Source: Mesohalobacter halotolerans (GTDB lineage: Bacteria > Bacteroidota > Bacteroidia > Flavobacteriales > Flavobacteriaceae). Taken from it: a stretch of 64,000 nt of DNA. The stretch covers positions 434,001-498,000 of the forward strand of contig NZ_SWMU01000002.1 in NCBI RefSeq assembly GCF_006120725.1. Direction: 5' to 3'. Shown here piece by piece: positions 46,231-54,672 of the stretch (its first letter is position 1; every line of letters starts with the position of its first letter). The position numbers and the translations under genes were made by a program. The notes under the pieces are model-generated. The model searched no databases, had not been told where the DNA came from, and was given only the letters and a program-made list of their open reading frames with translations.

Positions 46231-46683
46231 ATGTTTATATATTCTATTCTTGTTTTTTTAGTTTCCTTTTGTTTTATGGAATTTATGGCATGGTTTACCC
46301 ATAAATACATCATGCATGGATTTCTCTGGTCATTACACAAAGACCATCACCTAAAAGACCATAAAAGCTGGTGGGAACGCAATGACCTTTTTTTTATATT
46401 TTATGCTGCGGTAAGTATGTTTTTCTTTATTTACGTAGATAGTTTAGGCTATTGGTTTGGTGTTCCTATAGGCGCAGGAATCGCTGCCTATGGATTAACC
46501 TATTTTTTAGTTCATGACATATTTATTCACCAAAGATTTAAGTTATTTAGAAATGCAAACAACTGGTATGCAAAAGCCATAAGACGAGCTCATAAAATCC
46601 ATCATAAACACTTAGGCAAGGAAGATGGTGAATGCTACGGCATGCTAGTTCCACCACTGCGCTTTTTCAAGAATCAAAAATAA
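46231..46683 (+). CDS. crtZ: Beta-carotene hydroxylase, CrtZ type
   Basis: A 150-residue membrane protein of the fatty-acid hydroxylase group, hydroxylating the 3-position of beta-rings. Three His clusters that bind di-iron are visible: HKYIMHG (about 24-30), HKDHHLKDH (about 36-44), HDIFIHQR (about 92-99) and HKIHHKH (about 115-121). Between them are hydrophobic segments for three to four helices. Three bases after crtB. Products would be beta-cryptoxanthin and zeaxanthin, or the 3-hydroxylated ring of monocyclic carotenoids. Confidence 0.93.
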   Translation: MFIYSILVFLVSFCFMEFMAWFTHKYIMHGFLWSLHKDHHLKDHKSWWERNDLFFIFYAAVSMFFFIYVDSLGYWFGVPIGAGIAAYGLTYFLVHDIFIHQRFKLFRNANNWYAKAIRRAHKIHHKHLGKEDGECYGMLVPPLRFFKNQK

Positions 46684-46687
46684 ATTT

Positions 46688-48154
46688 ATGTCTAAAGCCA
46701 TCGTCATTGGAGCTGGTATTGCTGGTTTAGCTTCGGCGTTAAGGCTCAGACATCAGGGTTACGAGGTAGACGTATTTGAAAAAAACACATACACCGGCGG
46801 AAAAATCCATGCGATTCAACTAGGAGATTACAGGTTTGATTTAGGACCTTCTCTCTTTACACTCCCAGAACTTGTTGATGAACTCTTTAAACTTTTTGAT
46901 GAAGACCCACGGAACCACTTTAATTATATTCAGAAAGAAACCATTTGCAATTATTTCTGGGAAGATGGTACTTCTTTTTCAGCTTCTGCTAACAGGGATA
47001 GATTTGTCAAAGAAGCCAGTCAATTTTTTGAAGAGTCTGAAGAGTCTATAAGAAATTATCTTAAACGAAGTCAGCGTAAATACGAATTAACTTCACCGGT
47101 TTTCCTAGAAAAATCTTTACATAAAAGCAAGTCTTTTTTCAACCTGGAAACAATAAATGCATTAAGCTCAGTACATAAGTTAGACCTCAATCAAAGTTTA
47201 GATCAAGTAAATCACAAATCGTTTTCAAACGAGAAATTGATACAGTTTTTTAATCGTTTTGCAACTTATAATGGTTCTTCCCCTTTTAAAACACCGGGTA
47301 TTATGTCTATGATTCCACACTTAGAAATGCAGCTTGGAACATATTTACCTAAAAAAGGAATGCATGATATTTCGCAGAGTCTAACCCGACTTGCCCAAAA
47401 AGTTGGTATACGCTTTCATCTCAATGCTCCTGTTGATGAACTTATGACTGAAAATAAAACCGTAAAAGCTATAAAAGCAAAAGGAAAAATCTATAATGCT
47501 GATACTGTAGTTTGTAATATGGATGTATATACAGCCTACAATACAATTTTAAAAAACGCACCAAAACCAGAGAAAACATTAAAGCAGGAAAGATCAAGCT
47601 CTGCATTGATTTTTTATTGGGGAATAAATAAAGAGTTTAAACCTTTAGATTTACACAACATTTTATTTTCAGAAAATTACAATAAAGAGTTCGAGCATAT
47701 TTTTGATAAAAAGTACTTTTATGAAGATCCAACGGTCTATATAAATATTACTTCAAAACATATCAAAAATGATGCTCCAAGAGGCTCTGAAAATTGGTTT
47801 ACAATGGTCAATGCACCTACACATGAAGGACAAGACTGGAAAGCTCAAACCACTTACATTAGAGAAAAAATTATCAATAAAATCAATAGAAATCTCAAGA
47901 CAAATATTGAAAATCACATAGAAGTTGAAAAAGTTCTCACTCCAAAAGATATAGAAAAAGAAACTGCATCATTCCAAGGGTCACTATATGGGACGTCTAG
48001 CAATAATAAATTTTCAGCTTTTTTACGTCATCCCAATTTTTCAAAAAGTTATAGTAATCTTTTCTTTTGCGGTGGCTCTGTACATCCCGGTGGTGGTATT
48101 CCTTTATGTTTGATGTCTGCAAAAATAATAGCCAAACACATTCGTCAATCATGA
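46688..48154 (+). CDS. crtD: Second CrtI-type desaturase, probable 1'-hydroxycarotenoid 3',4'-desaturase
   Basis: A 488-residue FAD protein of the CrtI superfamily. N-terminal fold AIVIGAGIAGLASALRLRHQ (4-23), then VFEKNTYTGGKIHAI and FDLGPSLFTLP; near the C-terminus FFCGGSVHPGGGIPLCLMSA. It differs from CrtI in having CGGSVHPGGG in place of TGQLTVPGPG, as in CrtD and CrtN-type enzymes. Because cruF (1',2'-hydratase) follows with a 4-base overlap, I infer CrtD, which introduces the 3',4' double bond after hydration, as shown for myxol-producing marine flavobacteria. Last base of its stop overlaps the cruF ATG. Confidence 0.88.
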   Translation: MSKAIVIGAGIAGLASALRLRHQGYEVDVFEKNTYTGGKIHAIQLGDYRFDLGPSLFTLPELVDELFKLFDEDPRNHFNYIQKETICNYFWEDGTSFSASANRDRFVKEASQFFEESEESIRNYLKRSQRKYELTSPVFLEKSLHKSKSFFNLETINALSSVHKLDLNQSLDQVNHKSFSNEKLIQFFNRFATYNGSSPFKTPGIMSMIPHLEMQLGTYLPKKGMHDISQSLTRLAQKVGIRFHLNAPVDELMTENKTVKAIKAKGKIYNADTVVCNMDVYTAYNTILKNAPKPEKTLKQERSSSALIFYWGINKEFKPLDLHNILFSENYNKEFEHIFDKKYFYEDPTVYINITSKHIKNDAPRGSENWFTMVNAPTHEGQDWKAQTTYIREKIINKINRNLKTNIENHIEVEKVLTPKDIEKETASFQGSLYGTSSNNKFSAFLRHPNFSKSYSNLFFCGGSVHPGGGIPLCLMSAKIIAKHIRQS

Positions 48155-48783
48155 AGCACATCAACTTGAAATACTCAGGGATATTCATGTTATGGCTTAT
48201 GCATATATCCGGCTTTATTGGGATAAATTTAGGATACAGTGATTTCTTTCTTCCTTTATCAGCATTGAATTTATGGTTTATTTTTTCTTTATTAGTCTTT
48301 TTTTATCCTATAAAAAAAATCAAGCAAGTCATTTTATTTTCAAGTATTGCCATCAGCGGTTTTGTAGTCGAAGCTGTTGGTGTAGCCACCGGTCAAATAT
48401 TTGGTGAATATACTTATGGTAACAATTTAGGACTTAAACTAGCTGATGTACCCATTATAATAGGTGTAAATTGGGCGATATTGAGTTTTGTGACTGCTGA
48501 AATTGCTGATTCAATTAAACTGAAATCTACTTATCTTAAAGCATTGATATCAAGTGGTTTAATGCTAGTTTTTGATATATTTATAGAACAGTCTGCACCA
48601 AGATTTGATTTTTGGGCATTTGAACTACCAAGTGTGCCTTTACAAAACTATATCACTTGGTTTGTTTTGGCTTATATTTTCAGTTTTGCGGTTTTGAAAT
48701 TCAAATCCAAAGCGGACACCGTAATATCCTTTCATATTTATATTGTCCAAGTTTTATTTTTTATTCTTTTTTATGTCTTCTAA
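48151..48783 (+). CDS. cruF: Carotenoid 1',2'-hydratase, CruF type
   Basis: I choose ATG 48151 (210 residues), which overlaps the preceding stop as ATGA; a longer frame from 48067 would add 28 residues inside crtD. A polytopic membrane protein with about seven helices, and the DUF422 pattern (FVVEAVGVATGQIFGEYTYG, and GVNWAILSF, and DIFIEQSAPRFDFW, with acidic residues in the helices). CruF adds water to the open end of gamma-carotene or lycopene. The gene precedes crtY, overlapping it by 11 bases. The assignment rests on family pattern plus the crtD neighbour. Confidence 0.88.
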   Translation: MKHINLKYSGIFMLWLMHISGFIGINLGYSDFFLPLSALNLWFIFSLLVFFYPIKKIKQVILFSSIAISGFVVEAVGVATGQIFGEYTYGNNLGLKLADVPIIIGVNWAILSFVTAEIADSIKLKSTYLKALISSGLMLVFDIFIEQSAPRFDFWAFELPSVPLQNYITWFVLAYIFSFAVLKFKSKADTVISFHIYIVQVLFFILFYVF

Positions 48784-49933
48784 AGCTTTTGATTACATCA
48801 TAATTGGAAGCGGCGCTTCCGGACTTCAACTCGCTTTAGCGATGTTGAGAGATACCCATTTTGATGATAAAATGATTGGTATAATCGAAAAAAGGACAAA
48901 ATTTACAAATGACAAAACTTGGTGCTACTGGGAAACCGGTCAAGGGTTGTACGACAATATCATCCATAAATCTTGGAATAAAGGCGTATTTAAAGCTAAT
49001 GGTGAAACCATTCCTCTTAATCTCGCTGAGTATCGCTATAAAATGATCAAATCAATTGACTTTTATACTTATGCTAAAAGTAAAATCAAAACTGCATCAA
49101 ACATTCAGTGGATTGAAGATGAAATCACTAAAAGTGAAGAGAATCAAGACACAGTTCAATTAAGAGGGAAACACAAGACCTATTCAGCAAAACATATATT
49201 TGATAGCAGATTACCAGAAAATTACAAACCAAAAGACAGTATCAATATCTTACAACATTTCAAAGGTTGGTTCATTAAAACTGAAGAAAATGTTTTTAAT
49301 CCGGATACATTTTGTATGATGGATTATGATATCTCAGACCATGAAAAAACCTGCTTCATATATGTTTTACCCTTTACCAAAAATAAAGCTTTGGTAGAAT
49401 TCACGTATTTCTCTCCGGAACAAGTCAATGAGGAAACCTACGAACATTATATCAAAAGCTATTTAAAAGAAAAACTCAACCTCGCACAATATCAAATTTA
49501 TGAAGAAGAAAAAGGAGTAATCCCCATGAGTAGTCATCCTTTTTACAAACATCATAGACCAAAGATCACCAAAATCGGCACATCTGGAGGCTGGGTTAAA
49601 GCCTCTACGGGCTATTCTTTCAAAAATGCTGAACGCAATTCAATAAAAATTATCAATAATATTAAAGAAGGAAAAAGTCCACACCATCATCTCTACGATA
49701 AGCGTTTTAAACACTACGACAAAATGTTTTTAGATGTATTATACAATCATAATGAATACGGTCAAACTTTATTTTATAAAATGTATAAATACAACGATAT
49801 ATCTCAAATCTTTAAATTTTTAGACGAACAAACCAAGCCTCTAGGAGAGGTTAAGATGATGCTTACCATGACATCATTTTACTTTATAAAAGCACTACTC
49901 AAACATATTGCTCAAGGGTTTAAAATAAAATAG
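48773..49933 (+). CDS. crtY: Lycopene beta-cyclase, CrtY type
   Basis: Start taken at ATG 48773 (386 residues; MSSKAFDYIIIGSGASG), since the frame's earlier ATG at 48743 lies in cruF and adds a Phe-rich extension. FAD/NAD-binding GSGASGLQLALAML is followed by the CrtY hallmark NDKTWCYWE, and the catalytic-region segment EKGVIPMSSHPFYKHHRP. Because CruF and CrtD act on the other end, only one ring needs to be closed for the main product, though zeaxanthin requires two. It is the last gene of the operon, with no crtW ketolase, so ketocarotenoids are not expected from this cluster. Confidence 0.92.
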   Translation: MSSKAFDYIIIGSGASGLQLALAMLRDTHFDDKMIGIIEKRTKFTNDKTWCYWETGQGLYDNIIHKSWNKGVFKANGETIPLNLAEYRYKMIKSIDFYTYAKSKIKTASNIQWIEDEITKSEENQDTVQLRGKHKTYSAKHIFDSRLPENYKPKDSINILQHFKGWFIKTEENVFNPDTFCMMDYDISDHEKTCFIYVLPFTKNKALVEFTYFSPEQVNEETYEHYIKSYLKEKLNLAQYQIYEEEKGVIPMSSHPFYKHHRPKITKIGTSGGWVKASTGYSFKNAERNSIKIINNIKEGKSPHHHLYDKRFKHYDKMFLDVLYNHNEYGQTLFYKMYKYNDISQIFKFLDEQTKPLGEVKMMLTMTSFYFIKALLKHIAQGFKIK

Positions 49934-49980
49934 CAGTGTATAATTATATTACAACTCTTAAATATATACTTGAATTGTGT

Positions 49981-50643
49981 CTAATTTGAAAACAAATCTT
50001 TTCTTGATATGATATTATTTAACATGACTTGCAGTTCACTTAACATCATAGCAGTTGCACCCCAAATGGTATAACCCTTAAGTTGATAGGACATCACTTG
50101 CCGTTTTCCAGCATAAGAAGTACGAATTGACCCTGTTTTTATATTTGATGGTTGCATAAAATCTTTGAGCTTTACAGGTATAATCTTTTCAACTTCAGAA
50201 ACTTGGCGTTCAAAAACTGGTGTGTAATCAACTTTGGCTAAAGTGGGTTGTACCATATAGTTAGAAGGCGGAATATAAAGTTCAGTCATAGGTCTTATAA
50301 CTTCAACAGTTGTAGCCTTCACTCCTATTTCCTCTTCTGTCTCCCGCAGTGCTGTTTCTATTAAATTTCCATCCTGTCTTTCAACTTTGCCTCCAGGGAG
50401 AGCCACTTGATTTGAATGCACACCTTTATAAGATTTTCTCAATATCAATACAAAGTGGGTTTCATTTTGGTGACCGGGATAAAATAAAACCATAACACCA
50501 GCTTTTTTGGCTTTATCAGTATTATAGCTTATTTCTAAAGATTCTTTTCTAAAATCAGGGGCTAATAAGATTTGAGCTTTTTGACCCGGTAAATCTATTT
50601 TTTTTATTTTTGGTAAAAATTGATTAAAATATGAAAATTGCAT
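49981..50643 (-). CDS. NUDIX hydrolase, CoA pyrophosphatase type
   Basis: A 220-residue protein with the Nudix box GGKVERQDGNLIETALRETEEEIG (about 92-115; key residues Gly, Glu and REx2EE) and the CoA-pyrophosphatase extension just before it (LRKSYKGVHSNQVALPGG). These enzymes cleave CoA to 3',5'-ADP and phosphopantetheine. Its start (MQFSYFNQFLPKIKK) overlaps by 13 bases with the divergent cyclophilin gene, so each gene's promoter must lie inside the other's coding sequence. It converges with crtY (47 bases). Confidence 0.93.
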   Translation of the reverse strand: MQFSYFNQFLPKIKKIDLPGQKAQILLAPDFRKESLEISYNTDKAKKAGVMVLFYPGHQNETHFVLILRKSYKGVHSNQVALPGGKVERQDGNLIETALRETEEEIGVKATTVEVIRPMTELYIPPSNYMVQPTLAKVDYTPVFERQVSEVEKIIPVKLKDFMQPSNIKTGSIRTSYAGKRQVMSYQLKGYTIWGATAMMLSELQVMLNNIISRKDLFSN

Positions 50644-51359
50644 TTCGTGTCTCGCTATATTTTATTGTATTAACTCTGTTTTGGGCCTGTAAAAATGATC
50701 CTGAACCTAGGAAATACCCACAAAAAAGTCAAAAAACTAAAGCCAAAGATACAATACCAGAAGTTATCATCCCAGCAGGTGGAGAAAATGATGTTGATGT
50801 CTCCCATATTAAAACATTGACTCAAGAGACTCTAGAAGACTATCTTGAAAAATACGAAATACAAAATCCTGAATCTTTAGTCAAGGTAAAAACTCGATTT
50901 GGTGATTTTAAAATTCAATTGTTTGCTGCAGAAAAATTACACCGTGTCAATTTCATTCGTTTAACTAAATTAGGCTATTACGATGACACATTCTTTCACC
51001 GTGTAGATAGTGGATTTGTTGTCCAAGGTGGCAACAGTGATAAACCTAGCACACAAAAATTAAGGTCAAAAATTGGTGATTACTTAATTCCAAATGAGTA
51101 CAATCCTTTACATAAAAACAATTATGGGTTTGTAGGCATGGCCAAACCGCCGAGTCAAAAAGTGAGTAACGCCTCATCGGCTTTTGAATTTTATATTGTG
51201 GTCAAAAAAGATGGCGCCCATCATCTCGATAAAGAATTTACAGTTTTTGGACGTGTGATAGAAGGTATGGAAGTTGTTGAAAAAATCTCACAAGTAGAAA
51301 CAGATGCCAGTGAATGGCCATTGTCCAATATTCAAATGGATATTGATGTTTTAAGATAA
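50631..51359 (+). CDS. Cyclophilin-type peptidyl-prolyl isomerase, lipoprotein
   Basis: A 242-residue lipoprotein: signal peptide with lipobox cysteine in TLFWACKND (about residue 20), a charged linker, then a cyclophilin domain (about 80-240) with FHRVDSGFVVQGGNS (about 123-137) and the FYIVVKKD and FTVFGRVIEGMEVVEKI segments. Key residues of the isomerase site, Arg (FHRV) and Phe (FEFYIV), are present; the canonical Trp is replaced. It acts in the periplasm on folding proteins. The start overlaps nudix start by 13 bases, antisense. Convergent with the THUMP methyltransferase (3 bases apart). Confidence 0.92.
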   Translation: MKIAFRVSLYFIVLTLFWACKNDPEPRKYPQKSQKTKAKDTIPEVIIPAGGENDVDVSHIKTLTQETLEDYLEKYEIQNPESLVKVKTRFGDFKIQLFAAEKLHRVNFIRLTKLGYYDDTFFHRVDSGFVVQGGNSDKPSTQKLRSKIGDYLIPNEYNPLHKNNYGFVGMAKPPSQKVSNASSAFEFYIVVKKDGAHHLDKEFTVFGRVIEGMEVVEKISQVETDASEWPLSNIQMDIDVLR

Positions 51360-51362
51360 TAG

Positions 51363-52490
51363 CTAGTAAATCTTAAACTGGTATAAATTTGCCTCTATAC
51401 CACCGTTAAAAACTTTTATTGGCTTTGAACCTTTAAGTTCTAAAAACCTTGGTGCATCATCATCTGAAGTGATGAAACATACTTTTGTATTCTTATAATT
51501 AGCTTTAAGCGTTTGACCCAAAATCTTGTAAAACAATTCTGGATTTACATCCAATCGATTGCCATAAGGTGGATTAAACAACATATGCAAAGGGCGTTCG
51601 TCTTCTTTTGAAGTGGAAAAGAAATCATCGTGATGAATATTGATAAACTCGCTTAAATTAGCTTTATCCACATTATCTTGAGCTTTTCTTATCGCTGAAG
51701 GCGCTTTATCTATACCTGTAATTTTAAAATGAAACGGTCTAATTTTTTTTAAAACTGATTTTGTAATCACTTCAAATAAGTCTTCGTCCCAATCTTGCCA
51801 ATGCATAAAACCAAAAGTTTTGCGATTGAGATTAGGTGGAATTTGACAAGCAATCATCGCCGCTTCTATCAAAATCGTGCCACTGCCACACATTGGATCC
51901 ATAAAATCACTCTGCCCGTCCCAACCTGAATGCAACAACAAACCAGCAGCCAAAACTTCATTGATTGGTGCAATATTAGTCACCGTACGATAACCGCGTT
52001 TAAACAATTTATCGCCAGAGCTATCTAAGCTGACTGTACAAGTGTTTCGATTGATATGCACATTAAAAATCAATTGAGGATCATCAGTCGATACATTTGG
52101 GCGCTTACCGGTTTGGTTTCTAAAAAAATCTACAATGGCATCTTTTGTTCTTAAGCCTACAAATTGTGAATTATTGAAAATGGATTGATGTGTAGTGGCA
52201 GAAGCCATAAATGTGTTATCCACAGTCATTATATTAGACCAATTGAATTCGTAGAGTTTTTGATAAAACTCATCTTCTGAGTGAAATTTAAATGTTTTTA
52301 TAGGTTTTAAAATGCTTAAGGCTGTTCTCAAGCTCAAATTGGCTTTGTACATAAATCCAGTATCACCGACAAAACTCACGTTTCTTACGCCGGGTTTGAT
52401 ATCCATAGCGCCGAGTTTAAGAAGTTCGCGTTCTAGCAAAGGTTCAAAACCATAGAGCGTTGTCGCCAGCATTTTAAAGTTATTGCTCAT
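51363..52490 (-). CDS. THUMP-domain rRNA/tRNA guanine-N2 methyltransferase (RlmL-type)
   Basis: A 375-residue RNA methyltransferase. A THUMP RNA-binding domain (about 35-160) follows the N-terminal ferredoxin-like part (KMLATTLYGFEPLLERELL), and the SAM-dependent domain has FMDPMCGSGTILIEAAMIA (about 196-214) and the catalytic motif FNPPYGNRL (about 306-314). This is the layout of the E. coli RlmL N-terminal half, which methylates G2445 of 23S rRNA. The second domain (RlmK) is not present. 42 bases separate it from the divergent methyltransferase gene. Confidence 0.92.
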   Translation of the reverse strand: MSNNFKMLATTLYGFEPLLERELLKLGAMDIKPGVRNVSFVGDTGFMYKANLSLRTALSILKPIKTFKFHSEDEFYQKLYEFNWSNIMTVDNTFMASATTHQSIFNNSQFVGLRTKDAIVDFFRNQTGKRPNVSTDDPQLIFNVHINRNTCTVSLDSSGDKLFKRGYRTVTNIAPINEVLAAGLLLHSGWDGQSDFMDPMCGSGTILIEAAMIACQIPPNLNRKTFGFMHWQDWDEDLFEVITKSVLKKIRPFHFKITGIDKAPSAIRKAQDNVDKANLSEFINIHHDDFFSTSKEDERPLHMLFNPPYGNRLDVNPELFYKILGQTLKANYKNTKVCFITSDDDAPRFLELKGSKPIKVFNGGIEANLYQFKIY

Positions 52491-52532
52491 AATTTTATTT
52501 TACAAAACAAAAATAGGCTAATTTTGTAGTCT

Positions 52533-53267
52533 ATGAAACAAACAGCGTCTAAATGGTATGCGACTTGGTTTGATACCCCGTATTATCATATTTTATATAA
52601 AAACAGAGATAACGAGGAAGCGCAAAACTTTATGCGTCAACTTACAGATTACCTGAATTTAAAACCTAAATCACATATTTTAGATGTGGCTTGCGGTCGT
52701 GGACGACATGCCATTTATTTAAATAAAATCGGGTATCAGGTCACTGGAATAGATTTATCTCAAAACAGTATAGATTATGCTAAAACTTTTGAAACTAAAG
52801 GCTTAAACTTTGTTCGCCACGATATGTGTCAACCCATGGGTAAAACCTATGATGCCGTTTTTAATCTCTTTACCAGTTTCGGATATTTTGAAAAAGACGA
52901 TTACAATATCAATGCCATAAAAGCGATGAAAGCCAATATGAAGCTCAATGCATGTGGCGTTATAGATTTTTTGAATGTGCATCACACACTAAAACATCTA
53001 AAATCACACGACAGCAAAACTGTTGACGATATTGAGTTTAAAATTCATAAATGGGTTGAAGACGGTTATATTTTTAAACGCATACAGTTTGAGGCTGAAG
53101 GTCAAGATTTCGATTTTACTGAACGTTTAAAATGTATTGATTTAGAGTTGTTTAAATCTTACTTTAAGACAGCAGGCTTACAAATTAAGCATGTTTTTGG
53201 CAACTACGATTTAGAAGACTTCAATACTGAAACTTCTGAACGTTTAATATTGATTTTTAAACCATGA
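52533..53267 (+). CDS. Class I SAM-dependent methyltransferase of unknown substrate
   Basis: A 244-residue Rossmann-type methyltransferase. Motif I is ILDVACGRGRHAIYL (about 50-64), with the acidic end of strand 2 in VTGIDLSQNSIDYAK. It has no extra domain that would tell the substrate. A four-base overlap with the ZIP gene (ATGATG at the end) suggests coupled translation. Substrate cannot be assigned. Confidence 0.88.
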   Translation: MKQTASKWYATWFDTPYYHILYKNRDNEEAQNFMRQLTDYLNLKPKSHILDVACGRGRHAIYLNKIGYQVTGIDLSQNSIDYAKTFETKGLNFVRHDMCQPMGKTYDAVFNLFTSFGYFEKDDYNINAIKAMKANMKLNACGVIDFLNVHHTLKHLKSHDSKTVDDIEFKIHKWVEDGYIFKRIQFEAEGQDFDFTERLKCIDLELFKSYFKTAGLQIKHVFGNYDLEDFNTETSERLILIFKP

Positions 53268-53944
53268 TGAGTTTATACCTTCCTATTATTGCGGTTTTTC
53301 TAGGTTTTTTTATTGCATTAAAAGTTAAATCCCATTCCAAGTATTTGAATTTATTGCTTGCTTTTAGTGGTGGCTTTTTACTCGCGGTAACTGTAGTGAC
53401 ACTTTTACCTGACATCTACAAAGCGCAAAATGATTTAATAGGTATTTTTATTTTAATCGGTATTGTAATGCAGTTGGTTTTAGAATTTTTTTCTAAAGGG
53501 GCTGAACATGGTCATGTGCATTTTGAACAAAAAGGAAATACATTTCCACTATTACTTTTCATCAGTTTGTCTATTCACTCTTTTTTTGAAGGTTTTCCAA
53601 CTCACCAGCACTCAGATTTATTGATTGGCATTTTAGTTCATAAAATACCTGTAGCCATAATAGTAAGTAGTTTTTTATTGAGTACTCAATTATCAAAAAC
53701 GAAACTGATTGTTTTTCTCATCTTATTTTCTATAATGACACCTCTAGGAAGTCTTGTTCATATTGTTTTTGAACAAGATTTAGGCCACATAAAAGTCTGG
53801 GTAGAAGCTATTGTAGTAGGTATTCTCTTACACATTGCCTCTACAATTTTGTTTGAAACCTCTAAAGATCACCAATTTAATTATAAGAAATTTATCAGTA
53901 TTTTGATTGGGATGGGACTTGCGGTTGTGCAGATGCTGTTTTGA
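53264..53944 (+). CDS. ZIP-family metal transporter
   Basis: A 226-residue membrane protein of the ZIP (zinc/iron permease) family, with about eight helices. The His-rich cytoplasmic loop contains EHGHVHFEQ (about 83-91), and the metal-binding helices read SLSIHSFFEGFPTHQHSDL and ILVHKIPVAIIVS (key His, Glu, His, Lys-Pro pattern). ZIP proteins take up Zn2+ or other divalent cations. It overlaps the methyltransferase gene by 4 bases and is followed by palindromic repeats that could end its transcript. Confidence 0.9.
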   Translation: MMSLYLPIIAVFLGFFIALKVKSHSKYLNLLLAFSGGFLLAVTVVTLLPDIYKAQNDLIGIFILIGIVMQLVLEFFSKGAEHGHVHFEQKGNTFPLLLFISLSIHSFFEGFPTHQHSDLLIGILVHKIPVAIIVSSFLLSTQLSKTKLIVFLILFSIMTPLGSLVHIVFEQDLGHIKVWVEAIVVGILLHIASTILFETSKDHQFNYKKFISILIGMGLAVVQMLF

Positions 53945-53980
53945 CGCTTAGTGAAACCATTTTAATAGGATATGGTGGTG

Positions 53981-54105
53981 AGATGCTGAAACGAGTTCAG
54001 CAGGACATACTGAAAAGATGTTGAAACAAGTTCAACATGACAGTAGTTATCTACTGTCACCCTAAATTTATTTCAGGGTCAGGGTCTGGATCAGGGTCAG
54101 GGTCT
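53981..54105 (+). repeat. Left cluster of palindromic repeats, beside the GIY-YIG gene
   Basis: Two 27-base units (53981-54007 and 54016-54042), each AGATGYTGAAACRAGTTCARCAKGACA, with a 6-bp stem; the second changes C-G to T-A on both sides and so keeps its stem. Then a perfect 8-bp hairpin (GACAGTAG/CTACTGTC, 54039-54058), a partial ACCCT..AGGGT hairpin (54059-54079), and tandem AGGGTC copies to 54105. The last two parts also encode the nuclease C-terminus. Confidence 0.85.
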
Positions 54106-54401
54106 AAAGGTTTCCACAAATCTTTCCATTCTGGATTAACACTTTCAATCAAATTAATTTTCCATTGCCTATGCCAACGTTTTAATTGTTTTTCACGTTT
54201 TATAGCATAATTGGCATATTGAAACTCTTCTAAATACACTAACCTTTTCAGGTTATACTTTGCAGCGAACTTAGAACCTCTACCAGCTTTATGTCTTTCC
54301 ATTCTATCGTCGATGCCTCCTGTAAAACCAATATATAGTGTTCCTTTTGGTTTGTTTGTTATAATATATACCCAATACCTATGTATAAGTCGTTTAGGCA
54401 T
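54057..54401 (-). CDS. GIY-YIG domain nuclease, single-domain
   Basis: A 114-residue protein of the UPF0213-like small GIY-YIG group. The signature is YWVYIITN...LYIGFTG (about residues 10-28), with the catalytic Arg region DDRMERHKAG and Tyr/Lys pattern of the family; a Glu in the later helix (KREKQLKRW) would complete the site. The last 16 residues (a DP repeat followed by EINLG) are encoded by the AGGGTC/CAGGGT repeat DNA and look like an accidental C-terminal tail. It lies between two direct copies of a palindromic element. Family function is not settled; DNA repair or mobile-element roles are both suggested. Confidence 0.85.
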   Translation of the reverse strand: MPKRLIHRYWVYIITNKPKGTLYIGFTGGIDDRMERHKAGRGSKFAAKYNLKRLVYLEEFQYANYAIKREKQLKRWHRQWKINLIESVNPEWKDLWKPLDPDPDPDPDPEINLG

Positions 54402-54446
54402 CTCAGATTTGAATTATGAATTTTGATTTTAGGTAAAGGTAATAAA

Positions 54447-54660
54447 AGATGCTGAAATAAATTCAGCATGACATATGGGTTTGGGTCTTTGTTGTCGGTG
54501 GATGCTGAAACAAGTGGTCTTGGATCTATGATATCGAGAGATGATGAAATAAATTCAGCATGACATAAGGTTTGGGTTTGGTTATCGTAGATACTGAAAC
54601 GAGTTCAGCATGACAGTTTTGCCAAAAACTGTCACCCTGAATTTATTTCAGGGTCTAGGT
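54447..54660 (+). repeat. Right cluster of palindromic repeats, same family as at 53981-54105
   Basis: Four units: 54447-54473 (good stem), 54500-54515 (truncated), 54539-54565 (one stem mismatch) and 54589-54615. The last one runs into a perfect 9-bp hairpin (GACAGTTTT/AAAACTGTC, 54612-54633), then a perfect 8-bp hairpin (ACCCTGAA/TTCAGGGT, 54634-54654). This is the same order and orientation as in the left cluster, but the middle hairpin has a different stem sequence, still fully paired. Confidence 0.85.
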
Positions 54661-54672
54661 CACGGTCAGATC

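Noticed and set aside
48067-48150. Upstream extension of cruF
   Set aside because: It lies inside crtD, and the ATG at 48151 overlaps the crtD stop as ATGA in the usual way and begins a better N-terminus.
53981-54660. Possible CRISPR array
   Set aside because: Units are hairpins of variable sequence and irregular spacing, with a gene between them, and no cas genes are nearby.
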